Made by a program: the position numbers and the translations under genes
In this document: piece after piece, positions 15,898-23,032 of the stretch
How the letters are laid out: every line of letters begins with the position of its first letter
Numbering within the stretch: the stretch's first letter is position 1
Notes under the pieces: generated by a model
What the model saw: only the letters and a program-made list of their open reading frames with translations
What the model was told of the DNA's origin: nothing
Database searches by the model: none
Assembly (NCBI GenBank): GCA_027063065.1
Contig: JAMOSO010000052.1
Coordinates: forward strand, 1-29,484
DNA from: Planctomycetota bacterium
GTDB lineage: Bacteria; Planctomycetota; JAMOSO01
Reading direction: 5' to 3'
Length of the DNA stretch: 29,484 nt

Positions 15898-16581
15898 ATG
15901 AATGCTGATATAACTTTGCCAACATCAGCTATTACAGCTGCCACCAAAAGACTAGATGTCAATGCAAAGAATATTGCCTACAAACCATCTAGTGGATACA
16001 ATGCTCAAAATGTACAATTAGCGACTCTAGAAGAAAAAAATAAACAAACTATCCGCAATGCATTTGATCAGCCAAAATCAAAAGACTTAAAACAAACAGG
16101 CAAAACACTTGATATATCCATAGATGGCAAAGGAGCGCTACCCCTTTTAACACCTAATGGTAAGGTAAAATTTGCCCGTAGCGCCAGCTTTCACCAAAAC
16201 GAAGATGGGCAACTAATCGACAAGTACGGCAACCAACTAATTATTGATCAAATTGCAGAAAGAGCAGAAATAGGACATGGCGCATCAGACATAAACATAA
16301 CCAAAGATGGTATCATACGCGGGCTTAATCATCGCAATGAAGACGTTGTACTTGGTCAATTACAAGCTGCCATCCCTAACGACAATGGAGGCTTTAAATA
16401 CGCTAACCCCGACACTAACGGCACAGGCTCAATAGTAAGCGGAGCTTTAGAAGCAAACAATACAGATATCACTTACGAAATGGTAGAGCAAATAGATGCC
16501 TCAGCTAATTTAAAAATAGGCGTTAAAACCGTACAATCTAAAAACGAAATGATTGGCACTATAATAGACCTAGTTGCTTAA
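15898..16581 (+). CDS. flagellar basal-body rod protein, FlgF/FlgG-like
   Basis: The 227-residue protein from the ATG at 15898 has the flagellar rod/hook layout. The N-terminal helix is TKRLDVNAKNIAYKPSSGYN (usual form LDVxANNIANxxTxGFK). The central motif has TGKTLDISIDGKGALPLL, FARSASFHQNEDGQLIDKYG and NQLI. The C-terminal segment has GSIVSGALEANNTDITYEM, then VEQIDASANLKIGVKTVQS. These fit FlgG/FlgF, parts of the rod that crosses the periplasm. The N-terminal ANNIAN box is altered (AKNIAY) and the first ten residues diverge. A start 33 bases upstream is possible but would overlap the promoter; GGAG lies 12 bases before the chosen ATG. It stands alone, without other flagellar genes, between the divergent pilus operon and a convergent hydrolase. 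Confidence 0.8.
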   Translation: MNADITLPTSAITAATKRLDVNAKNIAYKPSSGYNAQNVQLATLEEKNKQTIRNAFDQPKSKDLKQTGKTLDISIDGKGALPLLTPNGKVKFARSASFHQNEDGQLIDKYGNQLIIDQIAERAEIGHGASDINITKDGIIRGLNHRNEDVVLGQLQAAIPNDNGGFKYANPDTNGTGSIVSGALEANNTDITYEMVEQIDASANLKIGVKTVQSKNEMIGTIIDLVA

Positions 16582-16618
16582 AGCCAGACTACCATAAAGC
16601 AACATACTTAAAACTAAC

Positions 16619-17245
16619 TTAAGCACGAACAAACGGATTGGTAGATTTTTCAAACTTTACAGTAGTTTTTGCACCATGCCCTGAATACAAGACTGTCTCA
16701 TCAGCCAATAAATACAATTTATTGGCAATACCATCAAGCAACTGTTGATGATTACCCCCTGGCAAATCAGTACGACCTATTGAATTTCTAAAAATAACAT
16801 CACCCACAAAAGCAACCTTTTCAGACTCTACACAATAAACTACAGACCCTTCAGAATGACCGGGTATATGCAATACTTTGATAACATTATTAATAATCTC
16901 AAGATCTTCACCATCTTTAACATATTCATCTATTTTTGCAGATACCAACTTTAATCCTGGCATAGAATAATTGCTTTGCACCTGAGGAGTTTCAATAAAT
17001 CTCTTGCTGTTTTCATGAGCATACACCTTAACACCTGAGCTTTGCATTAAAGCCAAATCCCCTAAATGATCCCAATGTCCATGAGTCATCAATACAGCTA
17101 CAAGTGTGGCGTTATATTGCTTAAGCTGTTTTTGAGCAGCTTCAAAACTGCCAAATGGAGCATCTACAATAAGTGCTTTGTTATCTTCTATCAGTAAATA
17201 TGTATTATTTTCTAACGGGCCACAAACCATTTCAACTATACGCAT
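16619..17245 (-). CDS. metallo-beta-lactamase-fold hydrolase (glyoxalase II-like)
   Basis: The 208-residue protein has the metal-binding motif THGHWDHLGDL (H55, H57, D59, H60) near residue 55. Other ligands follow: HIPGHSEGSVVY (His near 129), VAFVGDVIFRNSIGRTDLPGG (Asp near 150) and a final SGHGAKTTV (His near 194). This pattern is the compact glyoxalase II/YcbL-like group, which hydrolyses thioesters such as S-lactoylglutathione. The actual substrate cannot be deduced. AAAGGA lies six bases before the ATG. It is nine bases downstream of lipA and almost certainly co-transcribed. A link with lipoate or sulfur chemistry is only contextual. Confidence 0.88.
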   Translation of the reverse strand: MRIVEMVCGPLENNTYLLIEDNKALIVDAPFGSFEAAQKQLKQYNATLVAVLMTHGHWDHLGDLALMQSSGVKVYAHENSKRFIETPQVQSNYSMPGLKLVSAKIDEYVKDGEDLEIINNVIKVLHIPGHSEGSVVYCVESEKVAFVGDVIFRNSIGRTDLPGGNHQQLLDGIANKLYLLADETVLYSGHGAKTTVKFEKSTNPFVRA

Positions 17246-17254
17246 AGCAATCCT

Positions 17255-18175
17255 TTATGCCTGACGGCGTTTTTTTAATATATTTTTCATGTAAAATTCA
17301 CCAGCCTTATAACTAGAACGAACCAATGGCCCCGCAGCTACATAGGTAAAACCCAAAGCCAACGCCTCTTGCTCCCAAGCTTTAAACTTATCGGGATGCA
17401 CATATTCTAAGACTGGCAAATGTTTTTTTGAAGGTTGCAAATATTGCCCCAAGGTTACAACATCACAACCTACTGAACGCAAATCCTTAAAACTTTGGGT
17501 GATTTCGGTATCGGTTTCGCCAATACCAATCATAATACTACTTTTGGTTAAAATTTTTATATCGTTTTTTTCTGACAAATCTTTGTAATACTGCAAAACT
17601 TTTAAACTTTGTCGATAACTAGCCCTGCGATCTCTGGCTTGCGACTGCAACCTTTCAACAGTTTCGATATTATGAGCAGCCACATCGACACCAGAGTTTA
17701 TCAAAACCTCTGCCAACTTCTTATCACCCCTCCAATCTGGCGTTAAAGTCTCTACCAAAATATTGGGATTATACTGTTTGATAAACTTAACAGTTTTAGC
17801 AAAATGTCCAGCCCCTTGATCCAAAATATCATCGCGATCCACAGAAGTCAGCACAACATACTTTAAACGCATATCCTTAACTGATTTTGCAATATTTTCA
17901 GGTTCTTCAACATCTACTACACCCTTTGGATTGCCAGTTTTAACATCACAAAACTTACAAGCCCTTGTACACGTATCGCCCAAAATCATAAAAGTTGCCG
18001 TGCCTGCAGCCCAGCACTCATGTTGATTAGGGCAAGACGCCTCTTGACAAACAGTAAAAGTAGAACGATATTTGGCTATTTTTGCCACCTCGTTATAGTT
18101 TTCATTAGTTGTCAACCTAACTTTAATCCAATCTGGCTTTGGCAAATATTTTGATTTTTCTTTTTTACAATTCAT
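17255..18175 (-). CDS. lipA: lipoyl synthase
   Basis: LipA is a radical SAM enzyme that inserts two sulfur atoms into octanoyl groups on lipoyl domains of 2-oxoacid dehydrogenases or the glycine cleavage H protein. Both iron-sulfur clusters are evident. The auxiliary cluster has C43, C48 and C54 (CQEASCPNQHEC), and the radical SAM cluster has C69, C73 and C76 (CTRACKFC). The C-terminal RSSYKAGE serine ligand motif is also present. Other family marks include VVLTSVDRDDILDQGAGHF and SSIMIGIGETDTEI. The ATG at 18175 gives 306 residues, a normal length; an in-frame TTG two codons upstream is less likely. No lipB is adjacent. The MBL hydrolase follows in the same operon. Confidence 0.97.
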   Translation of the reverse strand: MNCKKEKSKYLPKPDWIKVRLTTNENYNEVAKIAKYRSTFTVCQEASCPNQHECWAAGTATFMILGDTCTRACKFCDVKTGNPKGVVDVEEPENIAKSVKDMRLKYVVLTSVDRDDILDQGAGHFAKTVKFIKQYNPNILVETLTPDWRGDKKLAEVLINSGVDVAAHNIETVERLQSQARDRRASYRQSLKVLQYYKDLSEKNDIKILTKSSIMIGIGETDTEITQSFKDLRSVGCDVVTLGQYLQPSKKHLPVLEYVHPDKFKAWEQEALALGFTYVAAGPLVRSSYKAGEFYMKNILKKRRQA

Positions 18176-18196
18176 AAACAATCTTTAACAATAAAA

Positions 18197-18232
18197 ACTT
18201 CTGGCAACTACTATTACAGTTATCACAGAAGT
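18197..18232 (-). terminator. possible hairpin terminator between the small membrane gene and lipA
   Basis: ACTTCTG (18197-18203) and CAGAAGT (18226-18232) form a seven-base-pair stem, with an inner AACT/AGTT pairing. On the minus strand the stem is followed by TTTTTATT. This is a moderate signal that could end transcription after the small membrane-protein gene. Confidence 0.4.
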
Positions 18233-18253
18233 AAACTTAAATTTACAATAATT

Positions 18254-18457
18254 TTATACCCTAAATAAAAAAGGTAAAACTATTAAAACTGCACCGATAC
18301 TACCCAATACAGTATTGCTTACATCTACATACGGAAGCAATAAAAGACCTACACCAGCTACAAACGCAACACCTTTTCTTTGTTTTTTGCCGTATGTGAT
18401 ATACCCCATACTGATAGAGCCAAATAAAATCATCAATATTAAATACGTTGAATTCAT
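18254..18457 (-). CDS. small two- to three-helix membrane protein
   Basis: The 67-residue protein has hydrophobic segments at about 4-21, 29-45 and 49-66. A conserved-looking linker MGYITYGKKQRKG and an ending LPFLFRV accompany them. The pattern (short helix, YGKKQ, second helix ending PY, third helix ending PFxFR) resembles a family of tiny membrane proteins often annotated as 'amino acid transport protein', for which I know no demonstrated function. It is read toward lipA but appears separated from it by a possible terminator. The start ATG at 18457 has no strong ribosome-binding site. Confidence 0.6.
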   Translation of the reverse strand: MNSTYLILMILFGSISMGYITYGKKQRKGVAFVAGVGLLLLPYVDVSNTVLGSIGAVLIVLPFLFRV

Positions 18458-18585
18458 ACCTATTAGTTTAACTGTATTTTAATTATATACACATAAAAAT
18501 TACAAAATCATACAAGTAATTATGCCTTTTTTAAAATTACATAAACAATGCAATATAAAATCGTAGATAAATAGGCATCTATACA

Positions 18586-18622
18586 TATCATCTTTGATAA
18601 GATGATACAACTTATATATAAT
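18586..18622 (+). promoter_or_regulatory. promoter with overlapping palindrome upstream of the phosphohexomutase gene
   Basis: TTGATA (18594-18599) and TATAAT (18617-18622) are 17 bases apart, a near-consensus sigma70 promoter. A perfect nine-base inverted repeat, TATCATCTT (18586-18594) and AAGATGATA (18599-18607), flanks a four-base centre and covers the -35 box. With no T tract behind it, an operator is more likely than a terminator. Confidence 0.6.
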
Positions 18623-18652
18623 TAAGCACTAACACATTTAACAAGGAACTAT

Positions 18653-20143
18653 ATGAGCGATTACAACATAGACAAATTAATGCAAACAAGTGGCGTTACC
18701 TTTGGCACTTCTGGAGCCAGAGGACTAGCAACAGCAATGACCGATAAAATTTGCTACTGCTACACCAAAGCATTTATACAACACTTAGAAAACTTACAAA
18801 ACATTGAAAAAAACTCGCAAATTGCTTTTGCTGGAGATCTAAGACCTTCTACCCCACGTATTTGTACCGCTGTATCTCAAGCTATACAAGATTGCGGATA
18901 CACCCCTATTTATTGCGGCAGCATACCATCTCCTGCTATAGCCTATTATGGACTAACCAATAAAATACCATCTATCATGGTAACTGGCAGTCATATCCCA
19001 GACGATCGTAACGGCATTAAATACAATTCGCCCAATGGTGAGATTATGAAATCAGATGAAATAGGTATTAAACAACAAAACGTTAATTGCGATGCAAATC
19101 TATTTGATGAGTCTGGAATGTTTATACAAACTATTTCATTACCAGCAATACAAACAGAGGCGGAAGATGCATACATAAAACGTTATACCGACTTTTTTGA
19201 CAAAGATACTCTAAGCGGGTTAATGATTGGACTATACCAACATAGCTGTGTTGGGCGTGACACCTTAAACAAAATATACACTGCCTTAGGCGCAGTAGTT
19301 ACTAATCTAGGTAGAAGCGATACATTTATCCCCGTAGATACAGAAGCAATACGCCCTGCCGATATACAATTAGCCAAAGAATGGGCAAGCTCTGGAGATT
19401 ATGATAGTATTTTATCTGCCGACGGGGACTGCGATAGACCTCTAATTTCAGACGAAACAGGACAATGGCTAAGAGGTGATGTAGCTGGTATATTATGCGC
19501 CCAACATCTAGGTGCCGATGCAGTAATAACCCCTGTCAGCTGTAATTCTGCCATAGAATTATGCCAATCTTTTAACAAAGTTATACGCACAAAAATAGGT
19601 AGTCCTTACGTTATTGACGCCATGAATCAAGCCAGTGACGAAGGATACTCAATGGTAGTGGGCTATGAAGCAAACGGCGGTTTTTTAACAAACACTCCTA
19701 TGGATTATAAAGGCGGAGAACTAAGCGCATTACCAACTAGAGACGCTGTAATATTACACATTGCCATACTGGCAGAAAGTAAAAATAAAGCTTGTCAAAT
19801 TTCAGACCTTGTCAAAGCTCTACCAAATAGATACACAGCATCCAACAGGCTTAAAGAGTTTCCTATAGAAAAATCAAAATTAAAAATTGCGTCATTTAAC
19901 TCTGGCAACTTTGAGCAAGATGCCAAAACTTTTGAAACAGAATTTGGAGATTTGTGTGGCAAAGTAAAATCTATTGATTATACAGACGGTGTAAGAGCCA
20001 CTTTTGACAATGGTGAGATAATACACCTTAGACCATCTGGCAACGCCCCAGAACTACGTTGTTACAACGAAGCCTCTGATGCAATCAGAGTGATAGAATT
20101 AAACAATCTTTGCATAGAACGTATGGAAAACTGGAGAAACTAA
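18653..20143 (+). CDS. phosphomannomutase/phosphoglucomutase
   Basis: This is an alpha-D-phosphohexomutase that interconverts hexose 1- and 6-phosphates, feeding sugar nucleotides for LPS and capsule or glycogen. All four loops are present: catalytic Ser113 in VTGSHIPDDRNG, metal-binding SADGDCDRP (about 255-262), sugar-binding GYEANGGFL, and phosphate-binding RPSGNAPELR (about 460). The N-terminus SGVTFGTSGARGL is also diagnostic. At 496 residues the length is normal. AAGGA precedes the ATG. The 'GYEANGGF' loop (rather than GEMSGH or GEExGH) points to a phosphomannomutase-like subgroup, but substrate preference is uncertain. hemB follows after one base, so the two share a transcript. Confidence 0.93.
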   Translation: MSDYNIDKLMQTSGVTFGTSGARGLATAMTDKICYCYTKAFIQHLENLQNIEKNSQIAFAGDLRPSTPRICTAVSQAIQDCGYTPIYCGSIPSPAIAYYGLTNKIPSIMVTGSHIPDDRNGIKYNSPNGEIMKSDEIGIKQQNVNCDANLFDESGMFIQTISLPAIQTEAEDAYIKRYTDFFDKDTLSGLMIGLYQHSCVGRDTLNKIYTALGAVVTNLGRSDTFIPVDTEAIRPADIQLAKEWASSGDYDSILSADGDCDRPLISDETGQWLRGDVAGILCAQHLGADAVITPVSCNSAIELCQSFNKVIRTKIGSPYVIDAMNQASDEGYSMVVGYEANGGFLTNTPMDYKGGELSALPTRDAVILHIAILAESKNKACQISDLVKALPNRYTASNRLKEFPIEKSKLKIASFNSGNFEQDAKTFETEFGDLCGKVKSIDYTDGVRATFDNGEIIHLRPSGNAPELRCYNEASDAIRVIELNNLCIERMENWRN

Positions 20144-20144
20144 A

Positions 20145-21131
20145 ATGTATAACATACCAATAAGACCCAGACGTAATAGACGCAACCCTGCCATGCGCTC
20201 ACTAATGCGCGAACACTATTTAAGCGCCGGCGATCTAATCGCCCCACTTTTTGTAATAGATGGTCAAAATAAATCTCAAGCAATTAACGCAATGCCAAAA
20301 CAAAACCGTTTAAGTATCGATTTAATTGTTAAAAAATGCCAAGACTTATTTCAACTTGGCATTGGAGCGGTGGCGTTATTTCCAGCGCTGGACAATAGCA
20401 TCAAAGATTCTGTAGCATCTGAATCCATAAACCCAGACGGGCTATTACCAAATTGCGTTAAGGCAATTAAAACGGCCCTTCCAGATATGCTAGTTATAAC
20501 TGACGTGGCAATGGATCCTTACAGTAGCGATGGGCATGATGGCTACGTACAGAATGGACAAATAATAAATGATGATACACTGACAATTTTAGCCCAAATG
20601 GCAGTTGCACAAGCCAGAGCTGGCGCGGACATAGTTGCTCCTTCAGATATGATGGACGGACGCATCGGCGTAATTAGAAAAGCCTTAGACGAGGCTGGCT
20701 TTAGTGATGTTGGTATTATTTCTTATGCTGCCAAATATGCTAGTGCGTTTTATGGACCCTTTCGCGAAGCTTTAGATTCTACCCCTAGTTTTGGCGACAA
20801 AAAAACTTACCAAATGGATCCAGCTAACAGCATAGAAGCATTGCGCGAAGTACAATTAGACATTCAAGAAGGCGCAGATATTATAATGGTAAAACCTGGA
20901 CTGCCATATTTGGATATAATAAAAAGTGTTAAAAACACTATCACATTGCCAGTATGTGCATATCAAGTAAGCGGAGAATACAGTATGATTAAAGCCGCCG
21001 CTATGCAAAACTGGGTAGACGAAGACAAATTAATATTAGAATCCCTAATATGTTTTAAACGTGCCGGTGCCGATATGATTTTTACATATTATGCCGAAGA
21101 CGCTGCTAAATTATTAAAATCTACAAATTAA
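20145..21131 (+). CDS. hemB: porphobilinogen synthase (delta-aminolevulinate dehydratase)
   Basis: HemB condenses two 5-aminolevulinate molecules to porphobilinogen in haem biosynthesis. The N-terminus has the arm RPRRNRRNPAMRSL. The two active-site lysines are visible in SYAAKYASAFYGPF (about 197) and IMVKPGLPYLDI (about 250). The metal loop reads DVAMDPYSSDGHDG: Asp and Ala replace the zinc-binding cysteines, which places the enzyme in the magnesium/potassium-dependent class. The usual TSHGHDG is here SSDGHDG, a His-to-Asp change. Length (328) is normal. It is read directly after the phosphohexomutase gene, an unusual pairing, and is followed by a hairpin terminator. Confidence 0.97.
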   Translation: MYNIPIRPRRNRRNPAMRSLMREHYLSAGDLIAPLFVIDGQNKSQAINAMPKQNRLSIDLIVKKCQDLFQLGIGAVALFPALDNSIKDSVASESINPDGLLPNCVKAIKTALPDMLVITDVAMDPYSSDGHDGYVQNGQIINDDTLTILAQMAVAQARAGADIVAPSDMMDGRIGVIRKALDEAGFSDVGIISYAAKYASAFYGPFREALDSTPSFGDKKTYQMDPANSIEALREVQLDIQEGADIIMVKPGLPYLDIIKSVKNTITLPVCAYQVSGEYSMIKAAAMQNWVDEDKLILESLICFKRAGADMIFTYYAEDAAKLLKSTN

Positions 21132-21140
21132 ACATTAAAA

Positions 21141-21170
21141 AAGGGTGCATCTTTTTAAAGATACACCCTT
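21141..21170. terminator. bidirectional hairpin terminator (hemB / tRNA-Ala)
   Basis: AAGGGTGCATCTTT pairs with AAAGATACACCCTT with one mismatch and a short centre. On the minus strand six T residues follow, making a good intrinsic terminator for tRNA-Ala. On the plus strand the tail is ATATATTT, a weaker terminator for hemB. A smaller GTCTTGC/GCAAGAC hairpin at 21181-21196 lies between it and the tRNA. Confidence 0.8.
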
Positions 21171-21203
21171 ATATATTTAAGTCTTGCAAGCAAGACGAAC
21201 CTT

Positions 21204-21279
21204 TGGTGGAGGATAGCGGGCTCGAACCGCTGACCTCCACACTGCCAGTGTGGCGCTCTCCCAGCTGAGCTAATCCCCC
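21204..21279 (-). tRNA. tRNA-Ala (anticodon GGC)
   Basis: A 76-base cloverleaf with an encoded CCA end. The acceptor stem GGGGGAT/ATCCTCC includes a G3-U70 wobble pair, the alanine identity element. The D arm reads TAGCTCAGCTGGGAGAGC. The anticodon loop CTGGCAG is in a CCACA/TGTGG stem. The T arm contains GTTCGAG. It has its own promoter and terminator. Confidence 0.97.
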
Positions 21280-21291
21280 AAAGGAAACAAG

Positions 21292-21319
21292 ATTATATTA
21301 AGCTATTTTTTTTGGTCAA
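21292..21319 (-). promoter_or_regulatory. promoter of tRNA-Ala
   Basis: On the minus strand TTGACC (21314-21319) and a perfect TATAAT (21292-21297) are 16 bases apart. They sit about a dozen bases before the tRNA 5' end and downstream of the larC stop at 21346. Confidence 0.8.
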
Positions 21320-21345
21320 CTATTTTTTAGATACATTTTCTGATT

Positions 21346-22536
21346 TTACGGCAACTTAATTAATAGTTCCTTCACGGTTATATTCATAAGTTGCGATACT
21401 GACTTTAAATCTTGATATTCATAAATCGAATTTACATTCTTATTGTTATAATAAGAATGTTTAATTTTAATTTTATGCCCTTCAAATTCAATTGATTGAT
21501 AACGCCTTTGCAAAACACTTCGTTGCATAGCACTACGACGAATACCGATAGTAGTAGTTGATTTAAATAAAATTTCTTCACAAATAGACAGCTTTGAATC
21601 TGGAATAATTACATTCAAAACAAATGCCGGCCTTGATTTTTTAACAATCACCGATTGCACATAAACATCTAATGCTCCCACACCGTACAATCTATCAAAA
21701 ACATCCTCAAAAAGTTGAGGATTCATATCATCAATTGTGCACTCTATTTTTTGTATTGGTTGAGTTTCCTCTATTTCCTGAGCCACAATTAAACGCAATA
21801 CATTGGCACGACCTTTTAAAATACGAGTACCACAACCGTAACCAATTTTAGCAAACGACGTAGTAGCCATTTCATTGCTAAATTCATTGGCTAAGACAGC
21901 TACAATAGCAGCTCCTGTTGGCGTACTCATCTCTTTACCTGTATCGACACGTTTAGTTGGCAAACCTGTTATAATTTCTAAAGTGGCTGGCACTGGCACC
22001 GCCATATTTCCGTGCGCACAATGCACATGACCGCTACCTAAAAGAAATGGAGAAGCCACTATTTTTTTTGGATTTAAATAATCTATTGCCAAACACGCCC
22101 CAACTACATCAGCTATTGCATCTAATGCGCCAACTTCATGAAAATGAATCTTATTAACAGTAGTGCCATGTACTTTTGCCTCGGCTTTGGCTATTAATTT
22201 AAAAATAGCCAAGGCATTTTTAGTAACTGATTTAGACAAATTTGCATCTACAATAATTTTAGTAATATCTGATAAATTACGGTGTATATGCTGATGCGTA
22301 TGACTGTGATGATGATGCTCATCGGCTTTTTTTGTTTTACCACCAGAGGTATCTTCAACGATAAAAAGCTTACCTGCAATACCACCATTAACCATTTTTT
22401 TAGAACGGATTTTTAACCCTGGCACATTAAGCTTATCTATACCCTCCTTAATAATTTTAATAGGAACACCCAAATCTATACACGCTCCTACAAACATATC
22501 TCCGGCCACACCTGAGCACATATCAATATACAGCAT
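21346..22536 (-). CDS. larC: LarC, nickel-pincer cofactor nickel-insertion protein
   Basis: LarC inserts nickel into pyridinium-3,5-bisthiocarboxylic acid mononucleotide to make the nickel-pincer cofactor of lactate racemase (LarA) and related enzymes. The 396 residues begin MLYIDMCSGVAGDM, the family start. They carry a histidine-rich metal-handling stretch at about 74-85 (EHHHHSHTHQHIH), then KIHFHEVGALDAIADVVG, GSGHVHCAHGNMAVPVPAT and the C-terminal IECTIDDMNPQ. Length is normal. No larA, larB or larE is nearby, so the cofactor's other genes must lie elsewhere or LarC serves another nickel enzyme. GGAG lies five to six bases before ATG. It immediately follows the terminator of tRNA-Arg, leaving no obvious separate promoter. 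Confidence 0.95.
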   Translation of the reverse strand: MLYIDMCSGVAGDMFVGACIDLGVPIKIIKEGIDKLNVPGLKIRSKKMVNGGIAGKLFIVEDTSGGKTKKADEHHHHSHTHQHIHRNLSDITKIIVDANLSKSVTKNALAIFKLIAKAEAKVHGTTVNKIHFHEVGALDAIADVVGACLAIDYLNPKKIVASPFLLGSGHVHCAHGNMAVPVPATLEIITGLPTKRVDTGKEMSTPTGAAIVAVLANEFSNEMATTSFAKIGYGCGTRILKGRANVLRLIVAQEIEETQPIQKIECTIDDMNPQLFEDVFDRLYGVGALDVYVQSVIVKKSRPAFVLNVIIPDSKLSICEEILFKSTTTIGIRRSAMQRSVLQRRYQSIEFEGHKIKIKHSYYNNKNVNSIYEYQDLKSVSQLMNITVKELLIKLP

Positions 22537-22554
22537 TATTTCTCCAAAAAAAAA

Positions 22555-22579
22555 GCAGTATCACTATTAATGATACTGC
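22555..22579 (-). terminator. intrinsic terminator between tRNA-Arg and larC
   Basis: GCAGTATCA (22555-22563) and TGATACTGC (22571-22579) form a perfect nine-base-pair stem with a seven-base loop. On the minus strand it is followed by nine T residues, then directly by the GGAG ribosome-binding site of larC. It sits eight bases beyond the tRNA-Arg CCA end. Confidence 0.88.
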
Positions 22580-22586
22580 CAATATA

Positions 22587-22663
22587 TGGTACCCTGAGCA
22601 GGACTTGAACCTGCGACCACCGGATTAGAAATCCGGTGCTCTATCCAGCTGAGCTATCAGGGC
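22587..22663 (-). tRNA. tRNA-Arg (anticodon TCT)
   Basis: A 77-base cloverleaf with encoded CCA. The acceptor GCCCTGA pairs with TCAGGGT, with a G1-U72 wobble. The anticodon loop is TTTCTAA in a CCGGA/TCCGG stem, and the T loop is GTTCAAG. It reads AGA arginine codons, which are frequent in an AT-rich genome. A terminator follows; only a weak promoter (TTGATT box) is seen upstream. Confidence 0.96.
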
Positions 22664-22870
22664 TTATTTTGAAAATGTATTGTGCATAAATTTATAATTT
22701 AATCAAGTTTGAAACGCTTAAATTTAATAATATTTTCATCACTATCACTAATAATTGTATATTGATAATATATATTATATTTTACAATAATTACAACAAA
22801 ATTACACCAAGTAAACATCGCTTACACATCCCTTACTAAAAAATTTAAATTCTATAGAATTTACGCATAT

Positions 22871-22900
22871 TTCAAATTGGCACGCTTTTAGCTTATAAAC
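22871..22900 (+). promoter_or_regulatory. promoter of a candidate small RNA or recG leader
   Basis: TTCAAA (22871-22876) and TATAAA (22895-22900) are 18 bases apart, a fair sigma70 pair. Within the same stretch TTGGCACG and TAGC have the -24/-12 spacing of a sigma54 promoter (GG and GC separated by ten bases). Which, if either, is used cannot be told from sequence. Confidence 0.45.
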
Positions 22901-22905
22901 CAAAA

Positions 22906-22964
22906 CACACATGACCCCTCCCTGGGAAGTAGAAAACGCACGTTTTTTGCTTCCCCTTTTTTTT
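22906..22964 (+). ncRNA. candidate small RNA or attenuator leader
   Basis: Downstream of the promoter lies a C-rich single-stranded stretch, GACCCCTCCC. Then comes a 14-base-pair hairpin (GGGAAG at 22924-22929 to CTTCCC at 22950-22955, with an A-rich/T-rich inner stem and a GCAC loop) and eight T residues (22957-22964). No gene upstream needs this plus-strand terminator, so the unit would be a self-contained transcript of about 60 bases, or a premature-termination leader of recG. The CCTCC stretch could pair with Shine-Dalgarno sequences. A 26-codon frame from ATG at 22911 and a 69-codon frame on the other strand run through it; neither looks like a known protein. Confidence 0.4.
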
Positions 22965-23020
22965 GTCTGTAAAATTTTAAACCCTTCATAAAAACACTGT
23001 TTTTTTGACACCTCTCTTTG

Positions 23021-23026
23021 TATACT
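23021..23026 (+). promoter_or_regulatory. -10 box of recG, implying a leaderless transcript
   Basis: TATACT ends only six bases before the recG ATG at 23033, so transcription would start at or very near the start codon. No ribosome-binding site is present. The -35 region is weak; a TTGACA at 23005-23010 is too close to pair with this -10. Confidence 0.4.
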
Positions 23027-23032
23027 GCCTAT

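Noticed and set aside
22802-23011. Minus-strand 69-codon frame
   Set aside because: It covers the plus-strand promoter and terminator hairpin, has no ribosome-binding site and no recognisable domain. Kept only as a remark under the RNA candidate.
23005-23026. TTGACA plus TATACT as a full promoter for recG
   Set aside because: Only ten bases separate the boxes, too few for sigma70 recognition; only the -10 box was kept.
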